Shown: positions 1-8,161 of the stretch, one piece after another
Numbering within the stretch: the first letter of the stretch is position 1
Layout: the number at the start of each line of letters is the position of its first letter
Assembly: GCA_025054835.1 (NCBI GenBank)
Contig: JANWZQ010000051.1
Location: forward strand, 1-36,727
Direction: 5' to 3'
Source of the DNA: Chthonomonadaceae bacterium
GTDB taxonomy: Bacteria > Armatimonadota > Chthonomonadetes > Chthonomonadales > Chthonomonadaceae
DNA: 36,727 nt
The notes under the pieces: generated by a model
What the model saw: only the letters and a program-made list of their open reading frames with translations
What the model was told of the DNA's origin: nothing
Databases searched by the model: none
Made by a program: the position numbers and the translations under genes

Positions 1-539
1 CCCCAGGGCTGCATCTGCAGATCGCTGGCGAAGGGCCGGAACATCGCTTCGATCGCTTTCAGATCGCCCTCCACAAAGATCCGGGATCCGTGAAAGTGGA
101 TGGGAACGTTCAGACAGACTTTCCCGCCTGGCTTGCAGACGCGGAAGCATTGCCAGAGACCGACTTCGGTGCGGCATCCCGACTCGTTCCAGTGCTCCAT
201 GGTCTGATTGCCGACAACCAGATCGAAGGTCTGGTCCGGGAAAGAGAGCGCCTCGACAGACTCAATCCGGGTGGCTATGGTTGGCTTTCCGTAGTAGGTC
301 GGGCTGATATCGATCCCGTCCATTGCGCGTTGATTTGCAGGCAGTGTTCCCGGATGAGGCTCCATGTGCCGCATCCAATTTCCAGAACGCGCATTCCGGG
401 ACCGATCAGCGCATTGTATTCCTGCGCGATGGCTACCCAGACAGGCCCGCACGCGATTCACGGGCGTGAGCGGCCATTCCGGTGGCAGCGCCGTGCATTT
501 CGTCCCATCAAACCAGCGACAGTCCGCACAGTCCGGCAT
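1..539 (-). CDS. Class I SAM-dependent methyltransferase, partial, with apparent compensating frameshifts
   Basis: The gene runs off the left edge; its N-terminal 179 codons are visible, starting at the ATG at 539. The frame from 539 is open to the edge. It begins with a Cys-rich segment (MPDCADCRWFDGTKC) and ends with typical methyltransferase motifs: GIDISP (post-I), ALSFPDQTFDLVVGNQTMEHW (motif II/III region) and a CKPGGKV loop. The expected SAM-binding motif I (MRVLEIGCGTW) is missing from this frame. It is present in another frame of the same strand, between about 457 and 323, which is closed by a TGA at 460-458 and a TAG at 277-275. One frame change near 452-457 and an opposite one near 320-331 would restore a continuous protein. 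This is either two sequencing errors or a compensated frameshift that destroys the cofactor site. The substrate is unknown. Confidence 0.75.
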   Translation of the reverse strand, partial: MPDCADCRWFDGTKCTALPPEWPLTPVNRVRACLGSHRAGIQCADRSRNARSGNWMRHMEPHPGTLPANQRAMDGIDISPTYYGKPTIATRIESVEALSFPDQTFDLVVGNQTMEHWNESGCRTEVGLWQCFRVCKPGGKVCLNVPIHFHGSRIFVEGDLKAIEAMFRPFASDLQMQPW

Positions 540-681
540 GGTCACACCCCGTTGACCCTCCACTTCGGTTACAGGATGATCAACCCGGGAGCTACGGTCA
601 CTGCGGGCGACGGGATCACCGTGTGGCACCCGGGTTCTCTGTTACTGGATGGTTGCGGGGCTCCGGAACCGTGGCCGGACG

Positions 682-870
682 CTAACGTTGTTCGCCCTTC
701 TCGTCGGCGCGGGTGCCTGGCATGGGGCTGGCCGGTGCGCCTGTGGAAGCAGGGGTGGTGGCAGAGGGAGAATTCTCTGCGGGCGTTTCCTTGTTCTCGG
801 AGCATCCGCCTGTCAGGAGCGCGCTCAGCGTGCAGAGGGCTACCGCGAGCCGGGCCTGGAGGTAACGCAT
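682..870 (-). CDS. Small predicted lipoprotein (62 aa)
   Basis: The product starts MRYLQARLAVALCTLSALL and has a lipobox ending LTGGC, so signal peptidase II would leave a lipidated Cys at about residue 23. The mature part is only about 40 residues, rich in Ser, Thr, Pro and Ala, a flexible linker-like tail with no recognisable domain. The ATG at 870 is chosen because GGGAGGT lies about 10 nt upstream on the minus strand; an ATG 33 nt further upstream lacks this. It precedes the partial methyltransferase on the same strand, with a gap of about 140 nt. No function can be assigned; small lipoproteins of this kind are common in diderm genomes. Confidence 0.6.
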   Translation of the reverse strand: MRYLQARLAVALCTLSALLTGGCSENKETPAENSPSATTPASTGAPASPMPGTRADEKGEQR

Positions 871-1113
871 GGGTTCTGACCTCCCTGTGTAAAGCGCTCG
901 CACATTTTGACGAGCATTGCGTGAGCAGAGTTCGGGATAAGTATGTCACTGTTTCTTTTAAGGGCGTGTTAAGCAGAGGTTAAATTTCTGTTGCAACGGC
1001 GGATGCTTTCCCGGTACGGTGTTATTTTCGCGAAACGTGCCGGGGACGGCATCTGTCCATGATATGAAGCGCGGGAAGCTCGCTGCTGATGCGGAGGGAG
1101 GTCTGGAAAGGGG

Positions 1114-2526
1114 ATGGGGGTGCGCTCGGTGCGAAATGGGATGCAATCTGGCTGGATATCGGTGTGTCTGCTGCTGGTTCCGGTGGTCTGCTACGGGAAT
1201 GTTGCCCGGAAGGTGGATGCATATGTGCGCGCGGAGATGCAGAAGCGGCAGATTCCCGGGGTCTCCCTCGCGGTGGTTCGTGCGGGCCGACCGGTGCTGA
1301 TCAGAGGGTATGGCCGGGCGAATCTGGAGCTGGATGTGCCGGCGACTCCGGATACCGTGTACCAGCTGGCTTCGATCACGAAGACGTTCACGGCGACAGC
1401 GATCCTGCTGCTGGCGCAGGAGGGGAAGCTCTCGCTGGAGGACAGTGTGCGCAAGTTCCTGCCGGACGCTCCGGCCGCATGGGAAGGGATCACGGTGCGG
1501 CATCTGCTCAATCACACTTCCGGGATCAAGAGTTACACGGAGTTGCTGAGCTTCCTGTCCGGTATGGGCAGGGCCTACACGCAGAGCGAGATGTTGAAAA
1601 CTATTTATGAGCAGCCGCTGGAGTTTGCTCCCGGGGAGCGGTGGAAGTACAACAACTCCGGGTACTACCTGCTGGGTGTGATTGTGGAGAAGGTGAGTGG
1701 CAAGGACTACGAGGCTTTCCTGCGTGAGCGTATCTTCCAACCTGCGGGAATGACCGCGACCCGTCTCAACGTGAAGTCGGCGATTATTCGAGGGCGTGCT
1801 GCGGGCTACACACGGGTCGCTTCGGAGGTGCGTCATGCTGAGATGGTTCACCCCTCGCAACCCTTTGCGGCGGGCGCTCTGCTCTCCACGGCGCGGGATA
1901 TGGCCCGGTGGGACGCTGTGCTGTACACGGACCGGATCCTCAAGCTCCCGGTGCTGGAGCAGATGTGGACGCCCACGAAGCTGAAGGACGGCACGACGCA
2001 CGGCTATGGCTACGGGTGGGGGGTCCGCCAGATCAACGGGCATCGGGAGATCGGGCATGGCGGCGGGATCCCCGGGTTCTCCACGTATATGGCGCGTTTT
2101 GTGGACGATAAGCTGAGTGTGATTGTTCTGGTTAACATGGATGGGGGGCATGCCGAGGCGCTGGCCCGTGGCATCGCGGGGTACTACCTGCCGGACCTGG
2201 CGCCGAAGCCTGTGACCGATGGTCCGGACTCCGGGGTGGCGAGCCGGGTCCGGCAGGCGATCCACAATTTTGTGGAGGGTCGGAGCAATGTGGATCTGCT
2301 GGCCCCGCAGGTGCGCGCGGCGCTCACACCGGAGCGCACGCAGCAGGCGGGGAATTTTCTGAAGTCGCTGGGCGCGCTGCAGTCCATGGAGTTGCTGGAG
2401 CAGCAGGTGGAAGGGGATCTGCGTCGCTACCGGTATCGGGTCCGGTTCGCGTCCGGTTCGGTGATCTGTCAGGTGGCGCTGGATCGGGAGGATCGGTTCG
2501 TGGTTCTGTTGTTTGCGCCGGAGTGA
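1114..2526 (+). CDS. Secreted beta-lactamase-fold serine hydrolase (class C / PBP4*-like)
   Basis: This 470-residue protein belongs to the beta-lactamase/D-alanyl-D-alanine carboxypeptidase-like family (Pfam Beta-lactamase). A signal peptide is visible at the N-terminus (hydrophobic SVCLLLVPVVCYG, cleavage near residue 28), so it acts outside the cytoplasm. The three catalytic motifs are present: S87-I-T-K90 (nucleophile and general base), Y179-N-N (the YxN motif) and H315-G-G (replacing KTG). Residues from about 375 to 470 form a C-terminal extension of the kind found on esterase or peptidase-like members. The start at 1114 has GGAGGGAGG about 12 nt upstream; an internal ATG at 1141 is a shorter alternative. 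The family includes carboxypeptidases, esterases and D-amino-acid peptidases, so the substrate is uncertain. A lipoprotein gene follows 74 nt downstream on the same strand. Confidence 0.88.
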   Translation: MGVRSVRNGMQSGWISVCLLLVPVVCYGNVARKVDAYVRAEMQKRQIPGVSLAVVRAGRPVLIRGYGRANLELDVPATPDTVYQLASITKTFTATAILLLAQEGKLSLEDSVRKFLPDAPAAWEGITVRHLLNHTSGIKSYTELLSFLSGMGRAYTQSEMLKTIYEQPLEFAPGERWKYNNSGYYLLGVIVEKVSGKDYEAFLRERIFQPAGMTATRLNVKSAIIRGRAAGYTRVASEVRHAEMVHPSQPFAAGALLSTARDMARWDAVLYTDRILKLPVLEQMWTPTKLKDGTTHGYGYGWGVRQINGHREIGHGGGIPGFSTYMARFVDDKLSVIVLVNMDGGHAEALARGIAGYYLPDLAPKPVTDGPDSGVASRVRQAIHNFVEGRSNVDLLAPQVRAALTPERTQQAGNFLKSLGALQSMELLEQQVEGDLRRYRYRVRFASGSVICQVALDREDRFVVLLFAPE

Positions 2527-2600
2527 GCGCGGCCCTGCGTTCTCTGTGGCGCGGGATCTGATCGGGAGCGGTGTTGTGGTGTTGTGTGAGGAGGAGAGCC

Positions 2601-3257
2601 ATGCAAGTTCGCTGGAGAGTCTGTGCTATGGTGGGCATTGTGTTGCCGGGGTTGTTTGCCGTGTCGGGGTGCTGTGTGAGTGAGGAAGCCATGGCGCGCA
2701 GGACCGGCACGACGTTCCTCCGGTCGGCGCGTCAGGGGGATACGGCTGCGCTCCGGGGCATCCTGACGCAGGAGGCGCAGGCCAACATGGGGCAGGATCC
2801 GGAGAGTATCCGGCGTCTCGCGCGGCGCTTCCGGGGGAAGTATACGATTGACCGGACCGAGGTATCGGGGGATACGGCCCGGATGTACTTCACGCGGACC
2901 GAGGGGGCGGGGCGGGATGTGACGGGGTATCTGCAGTTGCGCAGGCAGGGTGCGGAGTGGCGCGTATCCGGCGTCACGCTGAGGCATCTGCCCGATGGTC
3001 GTGAGTTCACGCTGGATCTGGAGAGTCCGGCCTATCTGCTGGTTGATGCGTTGCAGCAGTTGCCCGATCTGATGGCGGAGGGTTTGAGGGCGCTGGGGGA
3101 TAGCTTTGTGGCGGCCGGTGAGGCGCTCAGGGTAACCGGCGAGGAGATCCAGAAGCAGGCTCGCCCGGCAGAAAACTACACTGCACCCAATAGCCCGCCG
3201 CTCAGGGCAACAGGCAAGGAGCTCCAGAAGCAGGGGAAGAAACCGTGCCATCCCTGA
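2601..3257 (+). CDS. Lipoprotein with NTF2/DUF4878-like domain
   Basis: The 218-residue product has a lipoprotein signal ending AVSGC24. The start at 2601 is fixed by GAGGAGAG 5-8 nt upstream; an upstream in-frame ATG at 2571 would extend it by ten residues and spoil the signal peptide. Residues about 32-130 look like a small alpha+beta NTF2-type fold (helical segment FLRSARQGDTAALRGILT, then beta strands around TARMYF and EWRVSGVTLR). This resembles DUF4878-type lipoproteins and is a fold guess only. The C-terminus holds two copies of an amphipathic unit, LRVTGEEIQKQ (176-186) and LRATGKELQKQ (201-211), 25 residues apart. It is probably co-transcribed with the serine hydrolase. Function unknown. 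Confidence 0.7.
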   Translation: MQVRWRVCAMVGIVLPGLFAVSGCCVSEEAMARRTGTTFLRSARQGDTAALRGILTQEAQANMGQDPESIRRLARRFRGKYTIDRTEVSGDTARMYFTRTEGAGRDVTGYLQLRRQGAEWRVSGVTLRHLPDGREFTLDLESPAYLLVDALQQLPDLMAEGLRALGDSFVAAGEALRVTGEEIQKQARPAENYTAPNSPPLRATGKELQKQGKKPCHP

Positions 3258-3289
3258 CCGGGCAGGCACCGGGGATGGCAGGAAGGGGC

Positions 3290-3319
3290 TTGCTTTTTCG
3301 CTGTTCTGTGTGCTATAAT
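3290..3319 (+). promoter_or_regulatory. Sigma-70-type promoter for the nusA operon
   Basis: TTGCTT (3290-3295) and a perfect TATAAT (3314-3319) are separated by 18 nt. It lies about 195 nt upstream of the nusA start and just before a terminator-like hairpin, giving a long leader. Confidence 0.7.
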
Positions 3320-3347
3320 CGCAGTCAGTCCTGACACGCTCGTTCTC

Positions 3348-3373
3348 AAGAGTGGGTGGCCGCCCACTCTTTT
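3348..3373 (+). terminator. Terminator-like hairpin in the nusA leader (candidate attenuator)
   Basis: AAGAGTGGG (3348-3356) pairs perfectly with CCCACTCTT (3363-3371) around a 6-nt loop, followed by TTTG. It is about 30 nt downstream of the promoter -10 box and about 140 nt before nusA, so it sits inside the leader rather than at the end of a gene. The T-run is short, so termination may be partial. NusA stimulates intrinsic termination in model bacteria, which makes a feedback role plausible. Confidence 0.5.
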
Positions 3374-3513
3374 GCATTAGTGCCGCTCCTGCCGGTCCGG
3401 CTATTCCGGCCTGCGGGGGCTCTCCGGGTGGTCTGCGGGGTGCGTGGAGCTGGAACGGGCAGGCCATGCCGGGTACGGGTGGGGGGTGCTCGCCCACGGA
3501 GACACACAGAACT

Positions 3514-4767
3514 ATGAACGGGGAATTTCTGGAAGCGCTGCAGGCCATCGCGCGTGAGAGGGATATCCCTCTGGAAACGCTGGTAGAGACCGTGGAGTCC
3601 GCCCTGGCTACGGCTTACAAGCGGAACTTCGCCACCAACATGGGGGTGCATGGCAACATCCGGGTGCGGATCGTACCGGACAAGTCGGCGGCGTCTCCCT
3701 TCCGGATCTTCTGTGAGAAGCGTGTGGTGGAGGTGGTGGAAAACGAGCAGGAGGAGATCTCTCTGGAGGACGCCCGGGCGCTCAACCCGGATGTGCTGGT
3801 CGGGGAGACGGTGGAGATCCCGGTCAATCCCGGCAATTTCGGGCGTATCGCGGCGCAGACTGCCCGTCAGGTGATGATGCAACGGATTCGTGAGGCGGAG
3901 CGTCGCAAGATTTTCGATGAGTTCAGTGAGCGTGTGGGCGAGGTCATGACGGGTGTGGTGCAGCGGCGGGAGGGGCGCAATGTGGTGGTCAATCTGGGGA
4001 AGCTGGAGGCGCTTCTGCCCGTACAGGAGCAGGTGGAGACCGAGCCCTACCGCTCTAACGATCGGATCAAAGTGTACGTATTGGAAGTCAGGGAGACCAC
4101 GCGGGGGGCACAGGTGATTGTGTCGCGCACGCACCCGAGCCTGATCCGGCGTCTGTTTGAGCTGGAGGTGCCCGAGATTGCGGATGGGATTGTGACCATC
4201 AAGAGTGTGGCGCGTGAGCCGGGGGCGCGGTCCAAGATTGCGGTTGTGAGCCGGGATGAGGGTGTGGATCCGGTGGGGGCCTGTGTGGGCCATCGGGGCA
4301 GTCGCGTGCAGGCTGTGGTGAATGAGCTGTACGATGAGAAGATCGACATTGTGCGCTGGCACGCGGATCCGGCCGTTTTCATTGCGGAGGCGCTCTCGCC
4401 GGCCAAAGCGGTGAAAGTGACCGTGAATGAGGAGGCGAAGAGCGCGAGCGTGGTGGTGCCGGACAATCAGCTGTCGCTGGCGATTGGCAAGGCGGGGCAG
4501 AACGTGCGTCTGGCGGCGCGTTTGACCGGGTGGCGGATTGACATTCGCAGTGAGGCGCAGGTGGCACGCGCCGCGTTGCAGGCCATTGCCGAGGAGGCTG
4601 AGAAGGAGGCGATGCTGCAGGCCGAGCAGAACGGGCATGCGCTTCCCGGGGTGGCCGATGCGCATGTGGAGGCCGGGGAAGCTGTGTCGCATTCGGAGGG
4701 CGATACGACGCCGGGGGATAGCTCTGATGCGGGCGCTTCCGAGTCGGCTGAGACGGGCGTGGTATGA
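3514..4767 (+). CDS. nusA: Transcription termination/antitermination factor NusA
   Basis: NusA binds RNA polymerase and nascent RNA, modulating pausing, intrinsic termination and antitermination. The 417-residue product shows the domains in order: N-terminal polymerase-binding domain (1 to about 130), S1 domain (about 141-205), KH1 (about 206-285, with GHRGSRV) and KH2 (about 305-375, with [20 protein letters not shown]). An acidic low-complexity tail follows, and the C-terminal repeats of the E. coli protein are absent, as in many bacteria. The start [20 protein letters not shown] matches the family N-terminus although the ribosome site is weak (GGAG about 13 nt upstream). An in-frame extension back to 3352 would run through the leader hairpin and is rejected. 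rimP, the usual upstream partner, is not present here. It is the first gene of the operon. Confidence 0.95.
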   Translation: MNGEFLEALQAIARERDIPLETLVETVESALATAYKRNFATNMGVHGNIRVRIVPDKSAASPFRIFCEKRVVEVVENEQEEISLEDARALNPDVLVGETVEIPVNPGNFGRIAAQTARQVMMQRIREAERRKIFDEFSERVGEVMTGVVQRREGRNVVVNLGKLEALLPVQEQVETEPYRSNDRIKVYVLEVRETTRGAQVIVSRTHPSLIRRLFELEVPEIADGIVTIKSVAREPGARSKIAVVSRDEGVDPVGACVGHRGSRVQAVVNELYDEKIDIVRWHADPAVFIAEALSPAKAVKVTVNEEAKSASVVVPDNQLSLAIGKAGQNVRLAARLTGWRIDIRSEAQVARAALQAIAEEAEKEAMLQAEQNGHALPGVADAHVEAGEAVSHSEGDTTPGDSSDAGASESAETGVV

Positions 4768-4985
4768 GCGGGGGACGTGTGCTCCGGGGTTGCTGGCATG
4801 ACGCGGCGGTTCTGCCTCCGGGCAGCACGGTTGTGATCGGGGCGCCGGGGCGCTGGATCGAACGCCTGCGAGCGCGATGGGGAGGTGGCCATGCCGGCAG
4901 AGGCCGGGCAATGAGCGTTGAGCGGGCGTGCTGGCCCCGCTACCGGACCGGTGTGAGGGCACAGAGGAGCCGCGATGTGATGTGA
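4764..4985 (+). CDS. Possible 73-aa ORF overlapping the nusA stop (doubtful)
   Basis: An ORF begins with an ATGA overlap at the nusA stop codon, a geometry typical of translational coupling. The product is rich in Arg and Gly (IERLRARWGGGHAGRGRA), resembles no family I recognise, and has the composition expected of random reading in GC-rich DNA. It may occupy the place where many operons carry ylxQ (L7Ae-like), but I see no L7Ae features. Most of the 355-nt nusA-ylxR gap otherwise appears non-coding apart from the terminator hairpin at 5048-5074. Confidence 0.15.
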   Translation: MSGGRVLRGCWHDAAVLPPGSTVVIGAPGRWIERLRARWGGGHAGRGRAMSVERACWPRYRTGVRAQRSRDVM

Positions 4986-5047
4986 GCGTGTGGTCGGCGA
5001 GCCGGGGAGGGCCTGTGGCCTGTCTGGTTCGCAGCAGTCCATCACAG

Positions 5048-5074
5048 AGCCGGTGCATCTCTGCGCCGGCTTTT
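5048..5074 (+). terminator. Intrinsic terminator between nusA and ylxR-infB
   Basis: AGCCGGTGCA (5048-5057) pairs with TGCGCCGGCT (5062-5071), with one T-G wobble, around a TCTC loop and is followed directly by TTTT ending at 5074. This is a textbook intrinsic terminator placed inside what should be one operon, 49 nt before the ylxR start, so it should lower expression of ylxR-infB relative to nusA or be regulated. Confidence 0.7.
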
Positions 5075-5122
5075 GACGTTGATGCGCCCGGCGCGTTGCC
5101 GGTGCTGTCACGGAATGGTGCT

Positions 5123-5485
5123 ATGAGCAGGACCCGACATCAGCCGATTCGTACCTGTGTGGCCTGCCGGCAGACGGACGAGAAGCGCGATCTGTTGCGC
5201 GTTGTGCGTCTGGCGAGCGGGGGGGTGGCGTATGACCCGCGGGGCAAGATGTCCGGGCGCGGGGCCTACGTGTGTGCGCGTGTGTCCTGTATTGCGCTGG
5301 CGCGGAGACGCAAGGGGCTGGAGCGCTCGTTGAAGATCGGGGAGATTCCCGAGGCGGTGTTTGAGGAATTGTTGCGGCATGCGACGCCGGAGCCGGGGCA
5401 GAGCCGGCCGGGTAGCGCGATTTCTGGAACGGGGTCGGAGGGCACTTCCGTTCCGCATGTACCGAGTGAAGGGGAGGAAGCATGA
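5123..5485 (+). CDS. ylxR: YlxR family RNA-binding protein (DUF448)
   Basis: YlxR is a small RNA-binding protein normally encoded between nusA and infB. The 120-residue product has the family signature RTCVACRQTDEKRDLLRVV near the N-terminus and the GRGAYVC segment at about residues 49-55, followed by a helical region (KGLERSLKIGEIPEAVFEELL). The C-terminal 30 residues are low complexity. The ATG at 5123 puts the signature at the usual distance from the N-terminus; the ribosome site is weak (GGAATGG). The stop overlaps the infB start (ATGA at 5482-5485), indicating coupled translation. In Bacillus and Clostridium relatives the protein has been linked to RNase P and to regulation of many operons; here the role is inferred from context. 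Confidence 0.9.
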   Translation: MSRTRHQPIRTCVACRQTDEKRDLLRVVRLASGGVAYDPRGKMSGRGAYVCARVSCIALARRRKGLERSLKIGEIPEAVFEELLRHATPEPGQSRPGSAISGTGSEGTSVPHVPSEGEEA

Positions 5486-7440
5486 CTGTCGTACCGGGCA
5501 TCCGACTGGTGGATCTGGCCAGAGAGCTGAAGATGACGCCGGCAGAGCTGGTGACGGCGCTGAAGGATCTGGGGGTGGAGACGTCCGGGCCCAATACTGT
5601 GCTGGATCCCGAGACGGCCAACGACGTCCGGAGCCTTCTGGGGAAGCCTGCTGAGGCGGATAAGGTGATCGAGATAGGTGCGGACGCCACGGTCAAGGAC
5701 ATTGCGCAGGCGATGCAGGTGGCACCCAACGAGGCACAGAAGAAGCTGTTGCAGATGGGTGAGCTTGTTGCGATCAACCAGAAGCTCCCGCACGCGCTGG
5801 CTGAGCGGCTGGCGGCCGCCTACGGGTACACGTTGAAGCTCAAGGCGGAGCCGAAGCCGGCACCGGCTCCTGCGGCTCCGAAGCACAAGGCGCCTGCGGG
5901 CGCGTTGCAACCCCGGCCTCCTGTGGTGACGGTGATGGGGCATGTGGATCATGGGAAGACCACTCTGCTGGATACGATTCGCCATACGAATGTGGTTGCG
6001 GGGGAGCACGGCGGGATTACCCAGCACATCGGGGCGTATCAGGTGGAGGTGGAGCACAACGGGGAGAAGCGCAAGATCACCTTTCTGGATACGCCGGGGC
6101 ATCGGGCTTTCACCAAGATGCGGGCGCGGGGCGCGAGCGTGACCGACATTGTGGTGCTGGTTGTTGCGGCGGACGATGGGATCATGCCGCAGACGGTGGA
6201 GGCGATCAATCATACGCGCGCGGCCGGGGTGCCGATGATTGTGGCCATCAACAAGATCGATAAGCCGGAGGCCAACCCGGATCGGATCAAGCAGCAGCTG
6301 ACCGAGCACAATCTGGTGGTGGAGGAGTACGGCGGCGATGTGATTGCGGTGCCCATTTCTGCGAAGACCGGTCAGGGCATTCCGGACCTTCTGGAGTACA
6401 TCCTGCTGGTTGCGGACGTGGAGGATCTGAAGGCGGATCCGCACGGGCACGCTTCCGGGACCATTCTGGAGGCTTCGGTGGAGCCGGGTCGCGGGCCGGT
6501 TGCGAAGGCACTGGTGCAGTCCGGTACGTTGCGTGTGGGGGACAGTCTGGTGGCGGGTCTGGCCTATGGCAAGGTGCGCGCCATGACGAATGAGCGGGGA
6601 GAGCGCCTGCAGAAGGCGCCGCCGGCGACGCCGGTGGAGATCATCGGGTTTCACAACCCGCCGGATGCCGGGGATACCTTTGAGGTGGTCAAGAATGAGA
6701 AGGAGGCGCGCCAGATTGCCGAGAAGCGGCAGGAGAAGGCGCGTGCGCAGCGGATGAGCGGTCCGGTGCGTCGTCTCACGCTGGATGATCTGTCGCGGCA
6801 GGCGCGTGAGGGGGCGATCAAGGACCTGAATGTGATTGTGAAGGCGGACGTTCAGGGGAGCCTGGAGGCTGTGATCGGGCAGTTGAACGAGCTGGCGGAG
6901 AACAAGTCGGATGATGAGGTGCGCCTGAACATCAAGCACAGCGCGGTCGGTAACATCAGTGAGGCGGACATTGATCTGGCTGTGGCGACCGGTTCGATCG
7001 TGGTCGGGTTCAACGTGCGCGCGGACTCCGAGGCGCAACGTGCGGCGGAGCGCGATGGGGTGGATGTGCGCCTTTACAACATCATTTACGATCTGGTCGA
7101 GGATATGGATCGGGCCATGAAGGGCCTGTTGACTCCGGTCTTCGAGGAGGTCGTACTTGGCAGGGCGGTGGTCCGGCAGAACTTCCGCACGCCGCGTGGC
7201 GTGATGATCGCCGGGTGTTATGTGACGGAGGGCAAGCTCCAGCGCGGGGCTGAGGTACGCCTGCGTCGGGGGAAGGATCTGCTCTTTACCGGGCGCATTG
7301 AGTCGCTGCGGCACCTGAAGGATGATGTGCGTGAGATTGCGCAGGGCTTCGAGTGTGGCGTTGTGATACAGGATTGGAATGAGCCGTATCAGGTCGATGA
7401 CGTGCTGGAGTGTTTTGAGATGCGGCAGGTCAACCGGTGA
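5482..7440 (+). CDS. infB: Translation initiation factor IF-2
   Basis: IF2 is the GTPase that delivers initiator tRNA to the 30S subunit and promotes subunit joining. All G motifs are visible: G1 GHVDHGKT (153-160), G3 DTPGH (203-207), G4 NKID (257-260) and G5 SAK (293-295). The C-terminal domains follow, including the IF2 domain III segment [16 protein letters not shown] and the terminal [25 protein letters not shown] barrel. At 652 residues it is at the short end of the family because the charged N-terminal extension is reduced to an IF2N-like helical domain (residues about 7-55), a second one (about 67-118) and a short Pro/Ala linker. GGGGAGG lies just upstream of the ATG, which overlaps the ylxR stop. 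Confidence 0.97.
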   Translation: MTVVPGIRLVDLARELKMTPAELVTALKDLGVETSGPNTVLDPETANDVRSLLGKPAEADKVIEIGADATVKDIAQAMQVAPNEAQKKLLQMGELVAINQKLPHALAERLAAAYGYTLKLKAEPKPAPAPAAPKHKAPAGALQPRPPVVTVMGHVDHGKTTLLDTIRHTNVVAGEHGGITQHIGAYQVEVEHNGEKRKITFLDTPGHRAFTKMRARGASVTDIVVLVVAADDGIMPQTVEAINHTRAAGVPMIVAINKIDKPEANPDRIKQQLTEHNLVVEEYGGDVIAVPISAKTGQGIPDLLEYILLVADVEDLKADPHGHASGTILEASVEPGRGPVAKALVQSGTLRVGDSLVAGLAYGKVRAMTNERGERLQKAPPATPVEIIGFHNPPDAGDTFEVVKNEKEARQIAEKRQEKARAQRMSGPVRRLTLDDLSRQAREGAIKDLNVIVKADVQGSLEAVIGQLNELAENKSDDEVRLNIKHSAVGNISEADIDLAVATGSIVVGFNVRADSEAQRAAERDGVDVRLYNIIYDLVEDMDRAMKGLLTPVFEEVVLGRAVVRQNFRTPRGVMIAGCYVTEGKLQRGAEVRLRRGKDLLFTGRIESLRHLKDDVREIAQGFECGVVIQDWNEPYQVDDVLECFEMRQVNR

Positions 7441-7452
7441 TGTGCGCGGCCC

Positions 7453-7734
7453 ATGCATATTGGAGCGCTGACAGTGGTGCTGTATCTGCATGATGCGGCG
7501 TCGTTGAAGGAGAAGCGGCAGGTGGTAAAAAGCCTGATTGAGACGACGCGTCAGCGGTTTAACGTGTCCATTGCAGAAGTGGATGATATGGATAAGTGGC
7601 GTCGGGCGACGGTTGGCGTGGTCTGTGTTTCCAACGATGCGGGCTTCGCCAACCGGGTGCTGGATAAGGTACTGGACTACCTGGAGGCTGATCCGCGTGT
7701 GGAGGTCGGTCAGGTAGATCTGGAAATGCTGTAG
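7453..7734 (+). CDS. ylxP: DUF503 / YlxP-like protein
   Basis: This 93-residue protein matches the DUF503 (YlxP) family: N-terminal MHIGALTVVLYLHDAASLKEK, then KSLIETTRQRFNVSIAEVDD and the C-terminal beta strand. Members are small ferredoxin-like-fold proteins routinely found between infB and rbfA. Their biochemical role is not settled; a link to ribosome maturation is inferred from the neighbours. It starts 12 nt after the infB stop with no strong ribosome site and ends 25 nt before rbfA. Confidence 0.92.
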   Translation: MHIGALTVVLYLHDAASLKEKRQVVKSLIETTRQRFNVSIAEVDDMDKWRRATVGVVCVSNDAGFANRVLDKVLDYLEADPRVEVGQVDLEML

Positions 7735-7759
7735 TGACCGATTGAGGGAAGAGACGGCG

Positions 7760-8161
7760 ATGGGTGTACGACAGGAGCGAGTGCAGGCTCAACTGGTGGA
7801 AGAGATCAGTGAGATTATTCGCACGCAGTTGCGGGATCCGCGTCTGGGGTTTGTGACGCTGACGGGTGCGGAGATCTCGCGCGATCTGCGCCACGCCAAG
7901 GTTTACGTGAGCGTGCTGGGGGATAAGGAGGCGCGTGCGCAGAGCCTGAAGGCGCTCAACGGTGCGGCCGGGTTGCTGCGCGGGGAGTTCGCGCGCCGGG
8001 CACACCTGCGGGTGGCGCCGGAGCTGGAATTTCGTTATGATGAGGGCATTGAGCGGGGGCAGCACATTTTTGAGTTGTTGCACTCCATTGAGGCGGATTT
8101 GCGGCCGCAACCGGAGGGGGCGGCACAGGAGGGATCTGTGGAAGGAGCCGGTGCGGATTGA
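7760..8161 (+). CDS. rbfA: Ribosome-binding factor A
   Basis: RbfA binds the 30S precursor and assists maturation of the 5' end of 16S rRNA. The 133-residue product has the KH-like fold signatures: N-terminal RQERVQAQLVEEISEIIRTQ, the strand RDPRLGFVTLTGAEISRDLR followed by AKVYVSVLGD, and the helix before the conserved PELEFRYDEGIERGQHI segment. The C-terminal 25 residues are low complexity. The ATG at 7760 is preceded by GAGGGAAGAG; a TTG at 7742 is in frame but overlaps that site and is rejected. Its TGA overlaps the TTG start of the next gene. Confidence 0.95.
   Translation: MGVRQERVQAQLVEEISEIIRTQLRDPRLGFVTLTGAEISRDLRHAKVYVSVLGDKEARAQSLKALNGAAGLLRGEFARRAHLRVAPELEFRYDEGIERGQHIFELLHSIEADLRPQPEGAAQEGSVEGAGAD

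Noticed and set aside
90-983. 297-residue plus-strand open frame
   Set aside because: It is antisense to the methyltransferase and lipoprotein, has no family features, and its composition is that of a GC-rich shadow frame.
5266-7491. 741-codon open frame antisense to infB
   Set aside because: Long antisense frames arise from GC-rich codon bias; the product is a His/Arg/Leu-rich string, and infB on the other strand is unambiguous.
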